From: Clusia tigrina
Taxonomy: Eukaryota > Arthropoda > Insecta > Diptera > Clusiidae
Direction of reading: 5' to 3'
Assembly (NCBI GenBank): GCA_920105625.2
Contig: OV050033.1
Span: 126,851,821 to 126,915,820, forward strand
Length of the DNA stretch: 64,000 nucleotides
Shown: positions 39,151 through 51,117 of the stretch, in pieces
Numbering within the stretch: position 1 is the first letter of the stretch
Layout of the letters: each line of letters begins with the position of its first letter
The notes under the pieces: generated by a model
What the model was told of the DNA's origin: nothing
The model's input: the letters and a program-made list of their open reading frames with translations, nothing else
Database searches by the model: none
Position numbers and translations under genes: made by a program

Positions 39151-39984
39151 AGGTTCTGAGATAAAATTGATAATATTATTATTATTATTTGTTTATAATC
39201 ATATTATTATTTATATTTTTCCCGCTCGGGTTGCGAACATCAAATTTCGAGTCTTACCAAAATCGATGAACTAAACCCTGAATATGAAAAGGTTGAGGAG
39301 AACTCAACAAATTTTCTCATGAACATGAGCAAAACAGAAATTGTAAAAAACATTGAAATTTACTGAACAATTGCCTTTGAAAATTATTTAAAAAATTCCA
39401 CCACAATTTTTCCCTGACAAAGTTGAAATTTCATTATAATCAAAGTACACAAAAGTTGTTGTTGCAAACTCACAATTCATTGTGTAAACATTAATCAAAG
39501 GTTCGTAACGAAAAAATCAAAGGAAACGATTGATAATTGTTGATATTGATCAATGATGAGTGTGTGAGTGTAAAAACATCACATTCCAATTTTGAGCCGC
39601 TCGTGTTGCGGATTAGTAATAAATAAAAGCATATAAAGTTATGAACGTCTTTTTTAGCCGGGGTTTTGAAGTGTTTAACAAAATTTAGGAAACAGCCAAA
39701 ATTATTACATAAAACACCACACAAAAAGTTGTCTAGGGTTGTGACTGTGAATGGAAAATAGGTTTATGAGCGGAACCATAGTATAATTGTCTGGAATGAC
39801 AGTCAAAATTGAGCGCATAATTAATAATGGGACATTTTTATTATGCCTGCTAAAGAGCTGTAGGTAAAACCTAGGGAATTAGGTCTAAGGTAGCTCATTG
39901 TCCTATCTGGAAATGTTATCTGGTGGACTGAAATGCAGAAAAGGACTTAATGTGAAATGCTTAGAAAGATCATGAAATGCACAA
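39151..39984. other. Non-coding stretch after the LOA-like element
   Basis: AT-rich with ATT repeats at 39170-39195. Two similar GC-rich words, CCCGCTCGGGTTGCG (39221) and GCCGCTCGTGTTGCG (39597), recur 376 bp apart. No gene supported. Confidence 0.4.
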
Positions 39985-41215
39985 AGATTAGCAGAACCTG
40001 CGACAACCCTGGCTTTGGATATCAGACTACATCTGCCACCTTTAGATCTCTTCTGCAAATATTTAGCGGCATGTTCTGCTAATCGGCTCAAGGCGAGCTC
40101 ACAATAGAAAGCGGTCCCGCAGGGACATGCAAGAATACTAGAATTCCTATACGGACATATCCAGTGATATTGGTGTCCTTCCTTCTTTGCTTTATTTCGA
40201 AAGGAAATTTTCGGTAAAGATTCCATTCAGGTATGAATGGCCCGAGGGGGTTCCATCATCAGATACTCCCATCAAGACGGATCAAAAATGAATACGGGTG
40301 TAGGATCAGGGATTTAATGCGAAACGGTCTCAATCCGTGAATCCATCAAACTAATAAATCACTGCAGTATTTCGCAAGCGGAAATAACCGCTATTCACGA
40401 AGCCTTGAATTGGTTGAAGATAAATGAGGGAACCCGTGAGGATATCTGCATTTTATTAGACAGCCAAGCTGCCCTAAGAGCTTTGGATGAATTCCAAATA
40501 ACATCAAGGAGTGTCTTAGACTCTCGCCGATCTCTTAAAGAGATGACTAAACAATTCCATATCCATTTATGCTGGGTGCCAGGTCATAGGAATGTGAGAG
40601 GGTACTGCAAAGCTGATCAACTTGCGTGAGACGGCACTTTTATGTCAAAGGTTAGTAGGCATATGGGTATACCTCTGACAACTTGTAAGCTTCTCATAAG
40701 GAATACCCTGAATAACTCAACCAATCAAAGGTGGATTTGTTCCAATACCTGCGAAATCGCCAGGCAAACATGGACGAGGCTAAATCTACGTGTATCCAAG
40801 AATATTATTAGACTCAATAGACTACAAATTAGGACTCTAATAGCAGACCTCACTGGACATTGTCATATAGGAAATCATTCAAGGAGTCTATAAGCATGAT
40901 TTCTGTCGCAGCTGCAGGAACGAGGTGGAACTGGAACCGATCCAGCATCTCTTCTGTATATGTCTAGCTTTTGCTAGAAATGGGAACGTTTACTAGGATC
41001 CCACTTCATAACAAGTATAGATAATCTATTCCAGTCAGGTGTTGACTACCTTCTTCGCTTTATTAAAGGCTCAGGTTCAAACTTAAGGGATAACCATAGC
41101 CAAGCTCCGCACCTGCGGTTCACAACGGACCCAACTGGTGGTTAAAGTGTCATCACTGTTTTCCAGATGATGCGGCTGGCTAACCTACCTAACTACAACA
41201 ATTATAATAATAATT
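39985..41215 (+). pseudogene. Decayed ORF2 3' half of an RNase H non-LTR element
   Basis: It begins with an RT-thumb/connection block (PATTLALDIRLHLPPLDL, about 39997-40050) aligned in sense to the PTLALGVITGLTPLHL block of the LOA-like ORF2. Then come GHARIL, RNase H pieces (HQDGSKMNTGVG at about 40260, ISQAEITAIHEAL, ICILLDSQAALRAL, CWVPGHRNVRGYCKADQLA), LTGHCHIGNH, and a knuckle FCRSC-IQHLFCIC. Several stops and frame changes interrupt it. The 3' end reads GGTTAAAGTGTCATC, CTAACCTACCTAAC and a short TAA-rich tail to 41215. It is a separate, much older insertion than the intact neighbour ending at 39150. Confidence 0.8.
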
Positions 41216-44206
41216 AATTCCTACGGTCCGCGGGGGAGCAATAGGAACACTGCTTCCGAGAACGTAGAAATATTCCATGTTCCAAGTCGTGTCCTGTTTT
41301 TCATGCCAAAGATCGACAACTTAGATTCAAATAGCTTAATCCGAGTTTTCTTTGTGGTGGTTTCATTGTTAAGGTGAAGTTAAGATTAGGGTATCAACCT
41401 ACCTTTAGCCTCCAGACATGCTAGTATATTCTCGGTTATTTGCAACAGCATTTCCTTAGAGCTGATAGTAGGGTTATACCGCCAGAGCCAGAGCCTCGTT
41501 TGCTAGCCACTAGGGGCACCACGTGTAGGTGAGGTTCACAGTTGAATGGGAGAGGCTATATAATCGCCGACTCCATCCCAGGGCCACCCTAAATTTTATG
41601 TTGAATTTTCAGTTTAAAATATATTTGTCTTTTTGCAGCATATCACGTTGGCTTTACTTATTTAGTACATTGTTGCAACAAATATATTTTGGTTCCAATC
41701 ACTGAATAGGGTCGTGTTAAACAATCCTCTTTGTTTCAGTATGCAACTTTCAAAAAATTGTGTAAATTTACAGCAGCAGTTTGACAAAAGTCTTAGATGA
41801 GGCTCGATACTAGTTCATTGATCACCTCAATGTCTGGGGGTGAATCTGCCCCACTTAGCTCCTATAGCCCCCACCCCAAACGGCTGACCACCTACTGAAA
41901 TATGTTTAGTTTTCTATTTATTTGGCCCAGCTAAGATAGTGGGAAGCGAAAAAATTATGTTCGAAATGAGAACTCAGGTAGGTCCAAAATATTAGATCGA
42001 GTCCGAGAGAAGAAATAGTAAAAGATTGTTTAACTCAGTAACTAACCAGCCTTTTGTTACGTATTCAGCCACTTCCATCTTAGAAGACATTTTGTATGTC
42101 CATCTATTTATGGTGTACATCTATTTATTGAATTCAGTCCTGAGTCACTTTACAATGCTTTTGAGGCACCATTGAACCTGAAGAGAAAATAGGGCATCAC
42201 TTAATAAAGTGTCCACTTTTATCGTTCTGCAGTGCAAGCTCCACCAAAGGTCGCCACTTTCTGCAATTAGTTTTTATTGAGAGCCAGTAGCTAAGGAACC
42301 TCAGCAATGGCACCGACGCAATACGTTTGGTGCAGTTAACACAGTGAAACCACAACAAGACTCCGTTTTATGCCCTTCTGTAAAAGCAATGCCATGACTT
42401 CTTTTCTTCTCCGCTCAGTTTCATCGCTTTTGTCGCTTGCTTTAAAGCCCGTAATTAAATTTCATTGGTCTCGTACGCCGTATGCCGCTGTGGATTTGGC
42501 GGGCTTTTAATTGAGCTTTTTGTACTGTTTCAAGAAGGAAGTGCCAGTCCTTGGCTTGCCCCCTGCTTTCCCCTGTTAATTTCTTTTGTTTATAAATAGG
42601 TTTTATTCATGAGATGCTGCTAGTATGCTGGACATGCTACGAGTAGTTTTGTGATGCTGAACACCATGCAACTGCTCGTAACTGCAGTTGCTTCTTAGCG
42701 ACATGTGCAGCTGAAATGCTGTTTAAATGGTGCGTTAAGAAAATTAGTTTTAGTTGTTGTTGTTGTTGTTGAAAGAACCACTCGTATTTAATTTGCAATT
42801 TTATGCACGCCTGATAAAATCTTAATTGCATTCGCTCTCCAGTGGAGGGAACAAGCTGATATAAGTTGAAAGATCGTCACTAAAAGTAATTGAGTTTCTC
42901 CTTGTACACTTATCTAGATGAAGAACTTCCACTGCGGTGAACACATAAAAAGCAGTAGCTATGAATTCTCGGCTCCTTCAGATGCTGTTCTGGAAACTCT
43001 CCTTTTTTTGGAGGACTATGTGTTTTTGTACGAGAGTTGTATCACTGTGAAGAATTATTTGCCAAAGAAGTACTACCTGTCTTTACCATATGAACGTCAA
43101 ATGGTCTATATATATATATACTTTTACTCATCTTCCCTCCAAACTGTCCTCTAGTACTCAGTGTTATTCAGCAAACAAAATGTAACAATACTGGACTTAT
43201 ATCCAAAACCAAAGATTAGGGCTCCACAAATATATTGGATTCATTGCCACCTTTTCTGATGTGGCAGATTACCACGTTTATCACTCTACTACCGAGGCCA
43301 ACACCTGTTTTAAATACATAGTATGATGATGACCTTGAATAAAAATATGCATAATTTGATTTGAATATTTAATTATGGTGTCAACAGCGATTTATCATTT
43401 CAGTTCACACAATAATCTCTTTCGCACGAATTAAGTAATTTTAGTTGAATGTTCAACAAGTACAAAAACAATTAACAAATAATTATAAATACGAGTATGG
43501 CAAAAATTACATAACAAATTATAATTAATGAATGAACGAATCCAGAGTGACAGCTCACAATGACCTTAAAATGACAGCAATTAAGAAAATGCCTGCAAAA
43601 TTTCACAGTACTTAAGCGGTACATTAAAAAAGTGAGGCTTATTGTGTTATGAACGCATGTACTTTGCAAGATGATCCTTGATGAGCAAAGAAAAGTTGTC
43701 ACAGTCTTCATTCCAGGAGGCAATAAGGTGAGAAGTTAGCATACAATCAGATTGACTTCATTCCGGTATAATTTTTAAATAAACTGCAAAATATGGAGAC
43801 GTCCACATAAACCCATGGAGGCTTAAATTAAAAAAATGTATTGAACAGTTCTGCTTTACTTCTAAAGTCTAACATAGCTGTACTTAGAGCACTTTGACAC
43901 GACTCTGATGTAACTTCACTTCCTATGCCGTATGTTTCTGTAATTCTCGCAACCTTTTGTGCAATAAACATAAAATATGCAAATTGAAAAATATCAGTTA
44001 CAGAGACGGTAAAATTTTCGTTCATAATTATTTGAAAGAGCAGCAACTCCTCCCAGCTTTGACTGTGACATCTTAATACATGCGAATATGTCCGCAGACT
44101 GACTGCCAGGCTGAGCAGCTGATTATGGCTATGGTACTAAAGCCACAAATTATATTCTGCAGTTTGTTAAATGGCGCCCACTGCTGATTATGAGTACTTG
44201 GAAAGA
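41216..44206. other. Non-coding stretch, nothing firmly recognised
   Basis: No gene supported. The block 41440-41590 (CGTTTGCTAGCCACTAGGGG, then GTGAGGTTCACAGTTG) has the look of transposon-derived sequence, but I cannot assign it. A GTTGTT run lies near 42754-42772 and a TATA dinucleotide tract near 43108-43122. Confidence 0.4.
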
Positions 44207-44261
44207 CCATCTATGACCAACTGAGCCATCTATGACCAACAGAGCCATCTATGACCAACAT
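44207..44261. repeat. 19-bp tandem repeat, nearly 3 copies
   Basis: The unit CCATCTATGACCAACAGAG is repeated at 44207, 44226 and 44245 with one substitution; the last copy is incomplete. High identity indicates a recent local duplication. Confidence 0.85.
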
Positions 44262-44831
44262 TTTAAGGTAAATGCCATTGTAAGTAATGGCGAACTGTGC
44301 TGGTATTAAACGAAATGCCTCCATTACATCGTTAAATTTTCAACATTAACCATCGAAAATGTCAGCGATGATACTGCGATGATAACTTTGTGGAGGTCAG
44401 AGCTAATATTTTCAAAGAAATCTTCGGTTCATTAAAACTGACAGGTTTCGTGGACTATTCCAAGAGAAGTGCCGATTTTACTATTTAGACAAATGATCGC
44501 TAGCAGTTCCAGAAATCTTCTACTTCGAGATCTCTTATAAAATCAGGACATTAGTCCTCATAGCTATGAAATATATTGACTAATGAAATATTTTGAGTCA
44601 TGAATTAGATCCATGATACACTCAAAACTGACCTTCTCGATGGCATGCCATGTGATCTTGGAGTGAGCAAACCATTTCTTGAGAACATAACATAGATCAC
44701 AAGATAATATTTATGTTTGTTACCAAATAATAAGTTGGCTAAATGATCCATCATCTGAACAGTCACGCAGATATTATGCTTAAAAGTACCTATCATTATC
44801 AAGATCCCCAATTCCGTAGGGAAAGTCTTTG
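44262..44831. other. Non-coding stretch, nothing recognised
   Basis: No gene supported. The - strand frame starting at 45012 runs through the adjacent 21-bp repeat and into this stretch, and has no independent support. Confidence 0.45.
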
Positions 44832-45173
44832 TTTCAATTATCAACTTATGCGATTTCATGACCAAGGTAAGTGGTTTCATGATCAACTTCTGTAGTTTCA
44901 TTATTAAAGTTCGTGGTTTCATTCTCCTGGTCTGGGGTGTCATTCTGACGGTCTGGAGTCTCATTTTCAAGATGTGTTGTTTTATTTTCAAGATCTGTTG
45001 ATTCACTTTCAAGTATATTGTTTCAGTGTCATCAGTGTCTTTGGTTTCTTTAGCAAAGTTTGTATTTTTTTTTATTAAGGTCTGTATTTCTTTATCAAAG
45101 TCAACATTTCTTTACCAAGGTCTGGGGTTTCAGTATCAAGTTCTATGATTATATTATCACGATCTGGAGTTTG
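44832..45173. repeat. 21-bp minisatellite, about 16 degenerate units
   Basis: Units begin with TTTCATT and continue as TTCAAGGTCTGGAG-like variants, for example TTTCATGATCAACTTCTGTAG, TTTCATTATTAAAGTTCGTGG and TGTCATTCTGACGGTCTGGAG. The period is 21 bp in the left half, with small length changes after 45005. Because 21 is a multiple of three, the - strand keeps a frame of heptapeptide-like repeats (44605-45012), which I regard as a by-product. Confidence 0.75.
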
Positions 45174-46572
45174 GCTTTGGTGCAGATAATTCTGAGCTTG
45201 ACTTACGGGTTTCCACGCACCAGATAACTACTGGTAGGTTGGCTTAGTCTTCAATATGAGATGCATCAAAGTACAGCTGACGATAGGAGGACTGCTTCCA
45301 CTGGATTAATTAGTACCTAAGTCAATGTAAATATTGCTCATTCATCCGCATAACTTCAAAGCTACCTCTCAGTTGCTTCTGCTTCTTGCCCCCAATTGAA
45401 ACTGTAAACCTTACCTGGCTTTGAACTGAAAAGCGCGCAGATGCTAAGCCGACGCGTTGACTGAGGCTTAATGCAAATGACGCACATTTTGTCCCCCGTT
45501 ATTTTAGGCATTTCTCATTGTTGTTGTTGTTTATCTTTATGAATATCGCGACACATTAAGCGGCGTACGTGCGTCTGGCGGCATTTGCCACTGGCGTTTA
45601 CTGTGACAACGCTGGGGTTTCACTAATGCGGTTTAAGTGTCTCATTATCAGAGAATGAGGAAATTCCAGAAATGGTGCGTCTGCGTGTGACAATTTATGG
45701 CGTATGGGATTGAAAACAGATGGGAACAGTTCTTAAAAAGCGAAATGCTCTTTGAAAGTCTTTTTGATGTTCAAACGCTGATAATTTTAATGGGTCACAC
45801 ATGATTTAAGTGCTCGTCTGTCTGTATTAGGACTAAGCGGGTCATCTGTTTGGGTATATTAGGGAGCATTATCTAGAATTTAATGGTCAAAGTTTCTAGA
45901 CAATTGTGTGGTTTATATACCGGACAAGGTAAGGAACAAGATGATAAATTATTCTTCGAGTACTTTATAGATCTTTTCCAATTGTACTTCAGCGTGATAA
46001 TTTTTACTTTAGTTTATTCGTACATAAAAGATATTGTAGTCACCATAAATATGGATTTCTCTCGCTAAAAATGGATACAGAAAACTTTGAACATGGTAAG
46101 AAGTGTGAATTCATTGAGCTGGCGTAGGAAAGGCATGTCCACTAGCATAATATTTTCAGTCTATTGTTCATGGGGCTCAGGAACTTATTGAGTTTCCACA
46201 TGAAATCATTGAAGAGTCTGATTATATGGTATATTTATAGATTGTAATTATAGAGAGAACATTATGAATCTTCCTTCCGTCACCATATTTATACATATGC
46301 CTACTTTCATAAGTTTTCTTTAGAAGACCGGACAAGGGATAAATACTTTATACTAATTCTGTTGTTTCCCTTTCCTCTTTATTCCATTATTTCTATAACC
46401 TCTTTTTATTTTAAAACATATTGGTATTCATCCAGTGTGGCGACTTCAGAAAATGTTAGGTCAACATGGGTTCTTCCAACTATATCCGACCCTTCCGTAA
46501 TTTATTATATCATAATGGAATCCAACATGCTCCTGGTACTCGAACTTATCTCCTGTGAATATATTCCTCTTT
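45174..46572. other. Non-coding stretch upstream of the Jockey element
   Basis: No gene supported. Short frames at 45883-46068 and 46362-46601 have no recognisable domain. The stretch ends at the target-site duplication of the Jockey-type insertion. Confidence 0.45.
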
Positions 46573-46580
46573 ACAAATAT
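46573..46580. repeat. Target-site duplication, 5' copy (ACAAATAT)
   Basis: ACAAATAT directly precedes the inferred element start CTTAGCTCGTTCG. The identical 8 bases occur at 51311-51318 immediately after the poly(A) tail. The leading A could belong to the tail, leaving a 7-base match. Confidence 0.6.
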
Positions 46581-47005
46581 CTTAGCTCGTTCGTTGAGTG
46601 ATTCGGACGCGTGTCGGGTTGCTCCGTGAAGTTTTCTAAAAAGTGTAAAAATTACTATTTAATAAAACTTTAAAACTTGTGCGTACCTGTAGTGATCTCC
46701 GCCCCGTTGACTGCTGGTCCAGGGGTCGGTATTCCTGGTGGTAACCAATCACGGTCTTCCTCAGGCGCTAAAAGTGAAATTTTATTAACGGTTAAAGGTT
46801 TTTATTTATATACATATTACCTTAATTAACTCAAAAGAGAGACCTGCAAATAAATAAAATAAAAATAAAAAAATAACAGCATATGCTTCACAGCAGCTGT
46901 CTCATTGATATAAACAGTTCAATCTATTACTTTGTAAATCTCAGTATAGTTGGTTTGTGTATGCACTAAGTCTTTTTTGCTTAAGCCCCCCCTACACTTA
47001 GTAGT

Positions 47006-48334
47006 ATGAGTGTTATCCGCTCCCCCAAAGGGGTCTCCAAAAATGTTAACCCACAAGCGGAAACCCGCGCCAAAAATACTGATTGTGATCAGTGCAGTAC
47101 CGTAGAACCAGGAAAAAATAGAAGCGAAGGTTATCGAGGCGAAAACATCACTGGTATGGTGGCTTCAACGAGCCTTAAACTCCCACAATTGGGAGTGGAG
47201 GCATCTGGAATATGGCAGAAAGCAAACTCGAAGAGGAATAGATCTAGCCCAGGCGCAACATCGCGTCCCACTCCAAAACAATCCAAATTGGATAACTACT
47301 GGCTCGGAACACCTTCTTTAAAGAGCTCGAATAGATTCGCTGCACTAGACCAAGAAGAGGCACGTCAAGATGCATCAACTGACGTCCGGAGAGAACCAAA
47401 ACCTCCACCTATTTTTGTTTCAGGCGTGAGTAATATAATTCCCCTAAAAGAATTACTTGAAGTAATTGCTAAGAAAGAATATGAACTCAGAGTTATAAAT
47501 GGAGATGTTGTCAAAATACAACCAAAGTCGTCTGAAAAATACTCAGCCATTACAAAGGCTCTAACCGAAAAGAACACTGAGTTTCATACTTTTAAATTGA
47601 AGCAGGAAAGAGACTTTAACGTAGTACTAAGGGGTATGCACTGTTCAACCCCAATCGACGAAATAAGAGAAGCAATTGAGGAGTTAGGTTATACAGTTGT
47701 TAATGTTTGTAATATTAGGCAAAGAACTACAAAAAAACCGCTTCCTATGTTTTACATCAGTCTGAAGCAATGCAGCAATAACAAAGGCATATACGAATGT
47801 AATACACTTTTAAACACACGAATAAAAATTGAGCCACCTAGGAAGAAACGTGAGATTCCTCAATGTGTCCGATGCCAACGTTACGGACACACCAAGCGAT
47901 ACTGTAACCGTAGCCCACGATGCGTTAAATGTACAGGTAACCACCTTACTTCCGAATGTTCCCGCAAACTCGTCGCACAAGACGTTCGATGTGTGCTCTG
48001 CGAAGGCAATCATCCCGCTAATTATAAAGGTTGCACTGTCTATAAGGAGCTGCAACAAAAGTCGTTCCCAGCACTCAGGAACAGAGAAGCGAGGAACATT
48101 AACCAGGAAGCGCCTCAAAGATCCGCTCCACGAACAACAACGTCGTATGCAAATGTTGTACGTAACAATACTCCGGTAGAAACCAATACGAACCTAACCA
48201 CTCCGCTCAACAATCCAAATACTCAACTGAATGAGGATATGACCGAGCTAAAAACCATGCTTAAAGCATTGATGGGTCAAGTGAGTACTCTACTTAATCT
48301 ACTAACCACAGTCGTAGCAAATATGTCGAAATGA
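47006..48334 (+). CDS. ORF1 (Gag-like, CCHC knuckles) of the Jockey-type element
   Basis: 442 residues. The first 125 are basic, Ser/Pro-rich and probably disordered, including NRFAALDQEE (about 109), a motif common in Jockey ORF1 proteins. Residues of about 135-280 form the region that precedes the knuckles in this family (FKLKQERDFNVVLRGMH and following). Three zinc knuckles follow: CVRCQRYGHTKRYC (287-300), CVKCTGNHLTSEC (306-318) and CVLCEGNHPANYKGC (329-343). The last is the family's C-x2-C-x4-H-x6-C type. The C-terminus has a hydrophobic, leucine-rich stretch suited to oligomerisation. The expected role is a nucleic-acid-binding Gag-like protein of the retrotransposon RNP. The stop TGA overlaps the ORF2 ATG. 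Confidence 0.92.
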   Translation: MSVIRSPKGVSKNVNPQAETRAKNTDCDQCSTVEPGKNRSEGYRGENITGMVASTSLKLPQLGVEASGIWQKANSKRNRSSPGATSRPTPKQSKLDNYWLGTPSLKSSNRFAALDQEEARQDASTDVRREPKPPPIFVSGVSNIIPLKELLEVIAKKEYELRVINGDVVKIQPKSSEKYSAITKALTEKNTEFHTFKLKQERDFNVVLRGMHCSTPIDEIREAIEELGYTVVNVCNIRQRTTKKPLPMFYISLKQCSNNKGIYECNTLLNTRIKIEPPRKKREIPQCVRCQRYGHTKRYCNRSPRCVKCTGNHLTSECSRKLVAQDVRCVLCEGNHPANYKGCTVYKELQQKSFPALRNREARNINQEAPQRSAPRTTTSYANVVRNNTPVETNTNLTTPLNNPNTQLNEDMTELKTMLKALMGQVSTLLNLLTTVVANMSK

Positions 48335-51024
48335 ATAAATTATTAAAAATCGCAGTCTGGAATGCCAATGGGCTCAGTCGTCATATACATGAAATATCAG
48401 CTTTCTTAGCAGACAAAAATATTGACATTATGTTGATATCTGAAACCCATTTCACTGAAAAAAGTTACGCAAAAATTCCGCAATATGACCTATACTCCAC
48501 AATCCACCCAGCTGGCACTGCGCGTGGGGGAACTGCTGTAATTATTCGCAACAGTATTGCACACGTGGAGCACGAATGTTATAAAAAGAAATACCTGCAA
48601 TCAACGGTTATAACAATTGATGATTATAAAGGCCCCATAACAATTGCAGCGGTATATTGCCCTCCCAACCATCCAGTTAGCTGCGAACAGTTCCAAGAAT
48701 TTTATAACTCCCTAGGATCAAGATTCATCGCTGGGGGTGATTATAATGCTAAGCATCCACAATGGGGGTCTAGAATAACAACTCCTAGAGGCCGTAACCT
48801 ATATAAAGCTATGCAACAAAACAGCCTGTCCCACCTATCAACGGGTGAGCCAACCTACTGGCCAACGGACAGAAACAAGCTTCCAGACGTTATCGACTTT
48901 TTTGTATCCAAAGGTGTACCAAAAACAAACACTTCCATGGAATCGTGCCTGGACCTGTCATCAGATCACTCACCGATAGTTCTAACAATTAGCTGTGAGG
49001 CTCAGATCAGAGCAAGAACAATCTGTCTGCACAACAAAAGCACAAATTGGGAGCTGTTTAGACAAAGCATTATCGAGACTCTAGTCACCAATATTCCTTT
49101 AAAAAACAAAACAAATATAGACGATGCAGTAGAACTTTTGAACTCAGCCATTCAGCATGCTGCATGGACTTCCACATTGGAGCCCAGCTGTATAAGTAAT
49201 CATCGTGATATAAGCCAGGTTGTAAAGGAGCAACTAAAAGAGAAGCGGAGACTGCGTCGAATTTGGCAAATGACCAGAAGCCCCTATGACAAAAACCGGT
49301 TCAATTGCGCTACAAAGCAACTCAAAAACGACCTACGGTCAACAAAAAATTCAGAAATACAAAGCTATCTCAGCAGCTTGTCACCTTCACAGGCTTCAGG
49401 TTATTCTCTATGGAAAGCTACAAAAAAACTAAATCAACCAACATCACATGTGCCACCTATTAAAACGAAAGATGGCGGATGGGCCAGATCTGACAAGGAA
49501 AAAGCACAGTCATTTGCTCTTCATTTATTAGAAGTATTTGCGCCGTTTCCAAGCAAATATCCACAAGAAGACATAAAAATAGCTGAATTACTTGATGCCC
49601 CATACCAAATGGATATTCCGATCCAGCATTTTAAACTAAAAGAAATTAGAGGGATTATCAAGAATACGCTAAAAGACAAAAAATCGCCGGGATATGACCT
49701 TATTACGAGCAGAATCCTAAAGGAGCTACCAGATTGCGGCTATAAATTCATTGCACAACTATTCAATGCGATTATCCGATGTGACCACTTCCCAAGCCAA
49801 TGGAAAGTGGCTCAAATTATCCTTGTTCCCAAACCTGGGAAACCGGCAGAAGTGGTCACTTCATATAGACCAATTAGCTTGCTTCCGATACTTTCCAAAA
49901 TGTTTGAGAAACTTCTTTTGAAGCGACTCCTCCCAATCATCGAGTCAAAACAACTTATACCTTCCCATCAATTTGGATTCCGAAAGCATCATGCTACGAT
50001 AGAACAAATAAATCGAGTATATGCATTTGCACAGAATGCACTAGAAAATAGAGAATACTGTTCAGCTGCATTCCTGGATATCACCCAAGCATTCGACAAG
50101 GTGTGGCACCAAGGGTTACTGTACAAATTGAAAATGCATTTACCCTATCACTACTTTGCCATATTAAAGTCCTACTTAGAAAGCAGATTCTTCATGGTCA
50201 AAGTTAACAGCGACGTAACTTCCCTCCATCCAATCAAAGCTGGTGTTCCACAAGGGAGCGTTTTGGGACCTGTGCTCTACACACTATTCACGGCTGACCT
50301 GCCGCTGACTGTTACCACATATACCGCAACTTTTGCAGATGATACTGTTGTAATGGCCTGCAACAAAAACCCCGTGTTAGCCTCGAAGCATTTGCAGGAG
50401 AACCTGAACCAAATTGACTTATGGCTAGACAAGTGGCGAATAAAAGCAAATGCAATAAAATCAGTGCAAACGACTTTTACCCTACGTGCAGGTTCTTGCC
50501 CTCCAGTGACACTAAGTAACTCCCAATTGCCACAAGCAGACCATGCAAAATACCTTGGGGTGCACCTGGATCGGCGGCTTACGTGGCGCTATCACATCTT
50601 CTCCAAACGGAAACAACTTGGAATAACGCTTAGGTCTTTGTTCTGGCTACTTGGACGAAGGTCAGCCCTAACACTTGGAAATAAAGTCCTGATATATAAG
50701 GTAATACTGAAGCCCATATGGACTTATGGTATTCAAATTTGGGGATCAGCATCCAAGTCAAACCTGGACATCCTACAACGATTCCAATCAAAAGTCATAC
50801 GACTGTGTGCTAATGCACCTTGGTATGTCAGCAACGACATCATTCATCGGGATCTAAACATCCCAAAAGTAAATGATGAAATCATGAAATATAGCCACTC
50901 ATATCTCAAACGTCTTAGAGTCCATCCTAACAACCTAGCGGTAGAATTGATAACCAGCGATACCAGCGCGCGAAGACTAAAAAAATATGTACCATCGGAC
51001 TTACCATTCAGATTTACCACCTAA
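48331..51024 (+). CDS. ORF2 (AP endonuclease and reverse transcriptase) of the Jockey-type element
   Basis: 897 residues, intact. The endonuclease domain spans residues 1-225 with WNANG (N11, N13), SETH (E38), GGDYNAKH (D137) and SSDHSP (D212/H213). RT motifs follow: KKSPGYD, PGKPAEVVTSYRPISLLP, LDITQAFDKVW (D583, D589), GVPQGSVLGPVLYTLF (from 638), FADDTVV (D670/D671) and YLGVHLDRRLTW. The protein ends soon after the connection domain with PFRFTT and has no RNase H, which is normal for the Jockey clade. The start is fixed by the ATGA overlap with ORF1. All catalytic residues I can check are present, so the enzyme is probably active. Confidence 0.94.
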   Translation: MNKLLKIAVWNANGLSRHIHEISAFLADKNIDIMLISETHFTEKSYAKIPQYDLYSTIHPAGTARGGTAVIIRNSIAHVEHECYKKKYLQSTVITIDDYKGPITIAAVYCPPNHPVSCEQFQEFYNSLGSRFIAGGDYNAKHPQWGSRITTPRGRNLYKAMQQNSLSHLSTGEPTYWPTDRNKLPDVIDFFVSKGVPKTNTSMESCLDLSSDHSPIVLTISCEAQIRARTICLHNKSTNWELFRQSIIETLVTNIPLKNKTNIDDAVELLNSAIQHAAWTSTLEPSCISNHRDISQVVKEQLKEKRRLRRIWQMTRSPYDKNRFNCATKQLKNDLRSTKNSEIQSYLSSLSPSQASGYSLWKATKKLNQPTSHVPPIKTKDGGWARSDKEKAQSFALHLLEVFAPFPSKYPQEDIKIAELLDAPYQMDIPIQHFKLKEIRGIIKNTLKDKKSPGYDLITSRILKELPDCGYKFIAQLFNAIIRCDHFPSQWKVAQIILVPKPGKPAEVVTSYRPISLLPILSKMFEKLLLKRLLPIIESKQLIPSHQFGFRKHHATIEQINRVYAFAQNALENREYCSAAFLDITQAFDKVWHQGLLYKLKMHLPYHYFAILKSYLESRFFMVKVNSDVTSLHPIKAGVPQGSVLGPVLYTLFTADLPLTVTTYTATFADDTVVMACNKNPVLASKHLQENLNQIDLWLDKWRIKANAIKSVQTTFTLRAGSCPPVTLSNSQLPQADHAKYLGVHLDRRLTWRYHIFSKRKQLGITLRSLFWLLGRRSALTLGNKVLIYKVILKPIWTYGIQIWGSASKSNLDILQRFQSKVIRLCANAPWYVSNDIIHRDLNIPKVNDEIMKYSHSYLKRLRVHPNNLAVELITSDTSARRLKKYVPSDLPFRFTT

Positions 51025-51038
51025 GATCAAATTAGAAA

Positions 51039-51117
51039 TAAAAAAAAAAAAATAAAAAAAATAAAAAATAAAAAAAAAAAAAAAAAAAAATTAAAAAAAA
51101 AAAAAAATTAAAAAATA
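51039..51117 (+). repeat. A-rich block in the 3' untranslated region of the Jockey element
   Basis: About 80 bp of A runs broken by single T's, starting 15 bp after the ORF2 stop and preceded by AATAAA at about 51035. A 170-bp non-repetitive stretch and a second AATAAA plus A tail follow. It may be ordinary low-complexity 3' sequence or a former tail. Confidence 0.7.

Noticed and set aside
33892..39157. GAATGAA as target-site duplication of the LOA-like element
   Set aside because: Only 7 bases match in AT-rich sequence, and the resulting 5' UTR of about 80 bp has no independent support.
39903..40226. 107-codon - strand frame next to the LOA-like element
   Set aside because: The + strand of the same DNA reads the RT-thumb block of a decayed ORF2 in sense; the - frame is its shadow.
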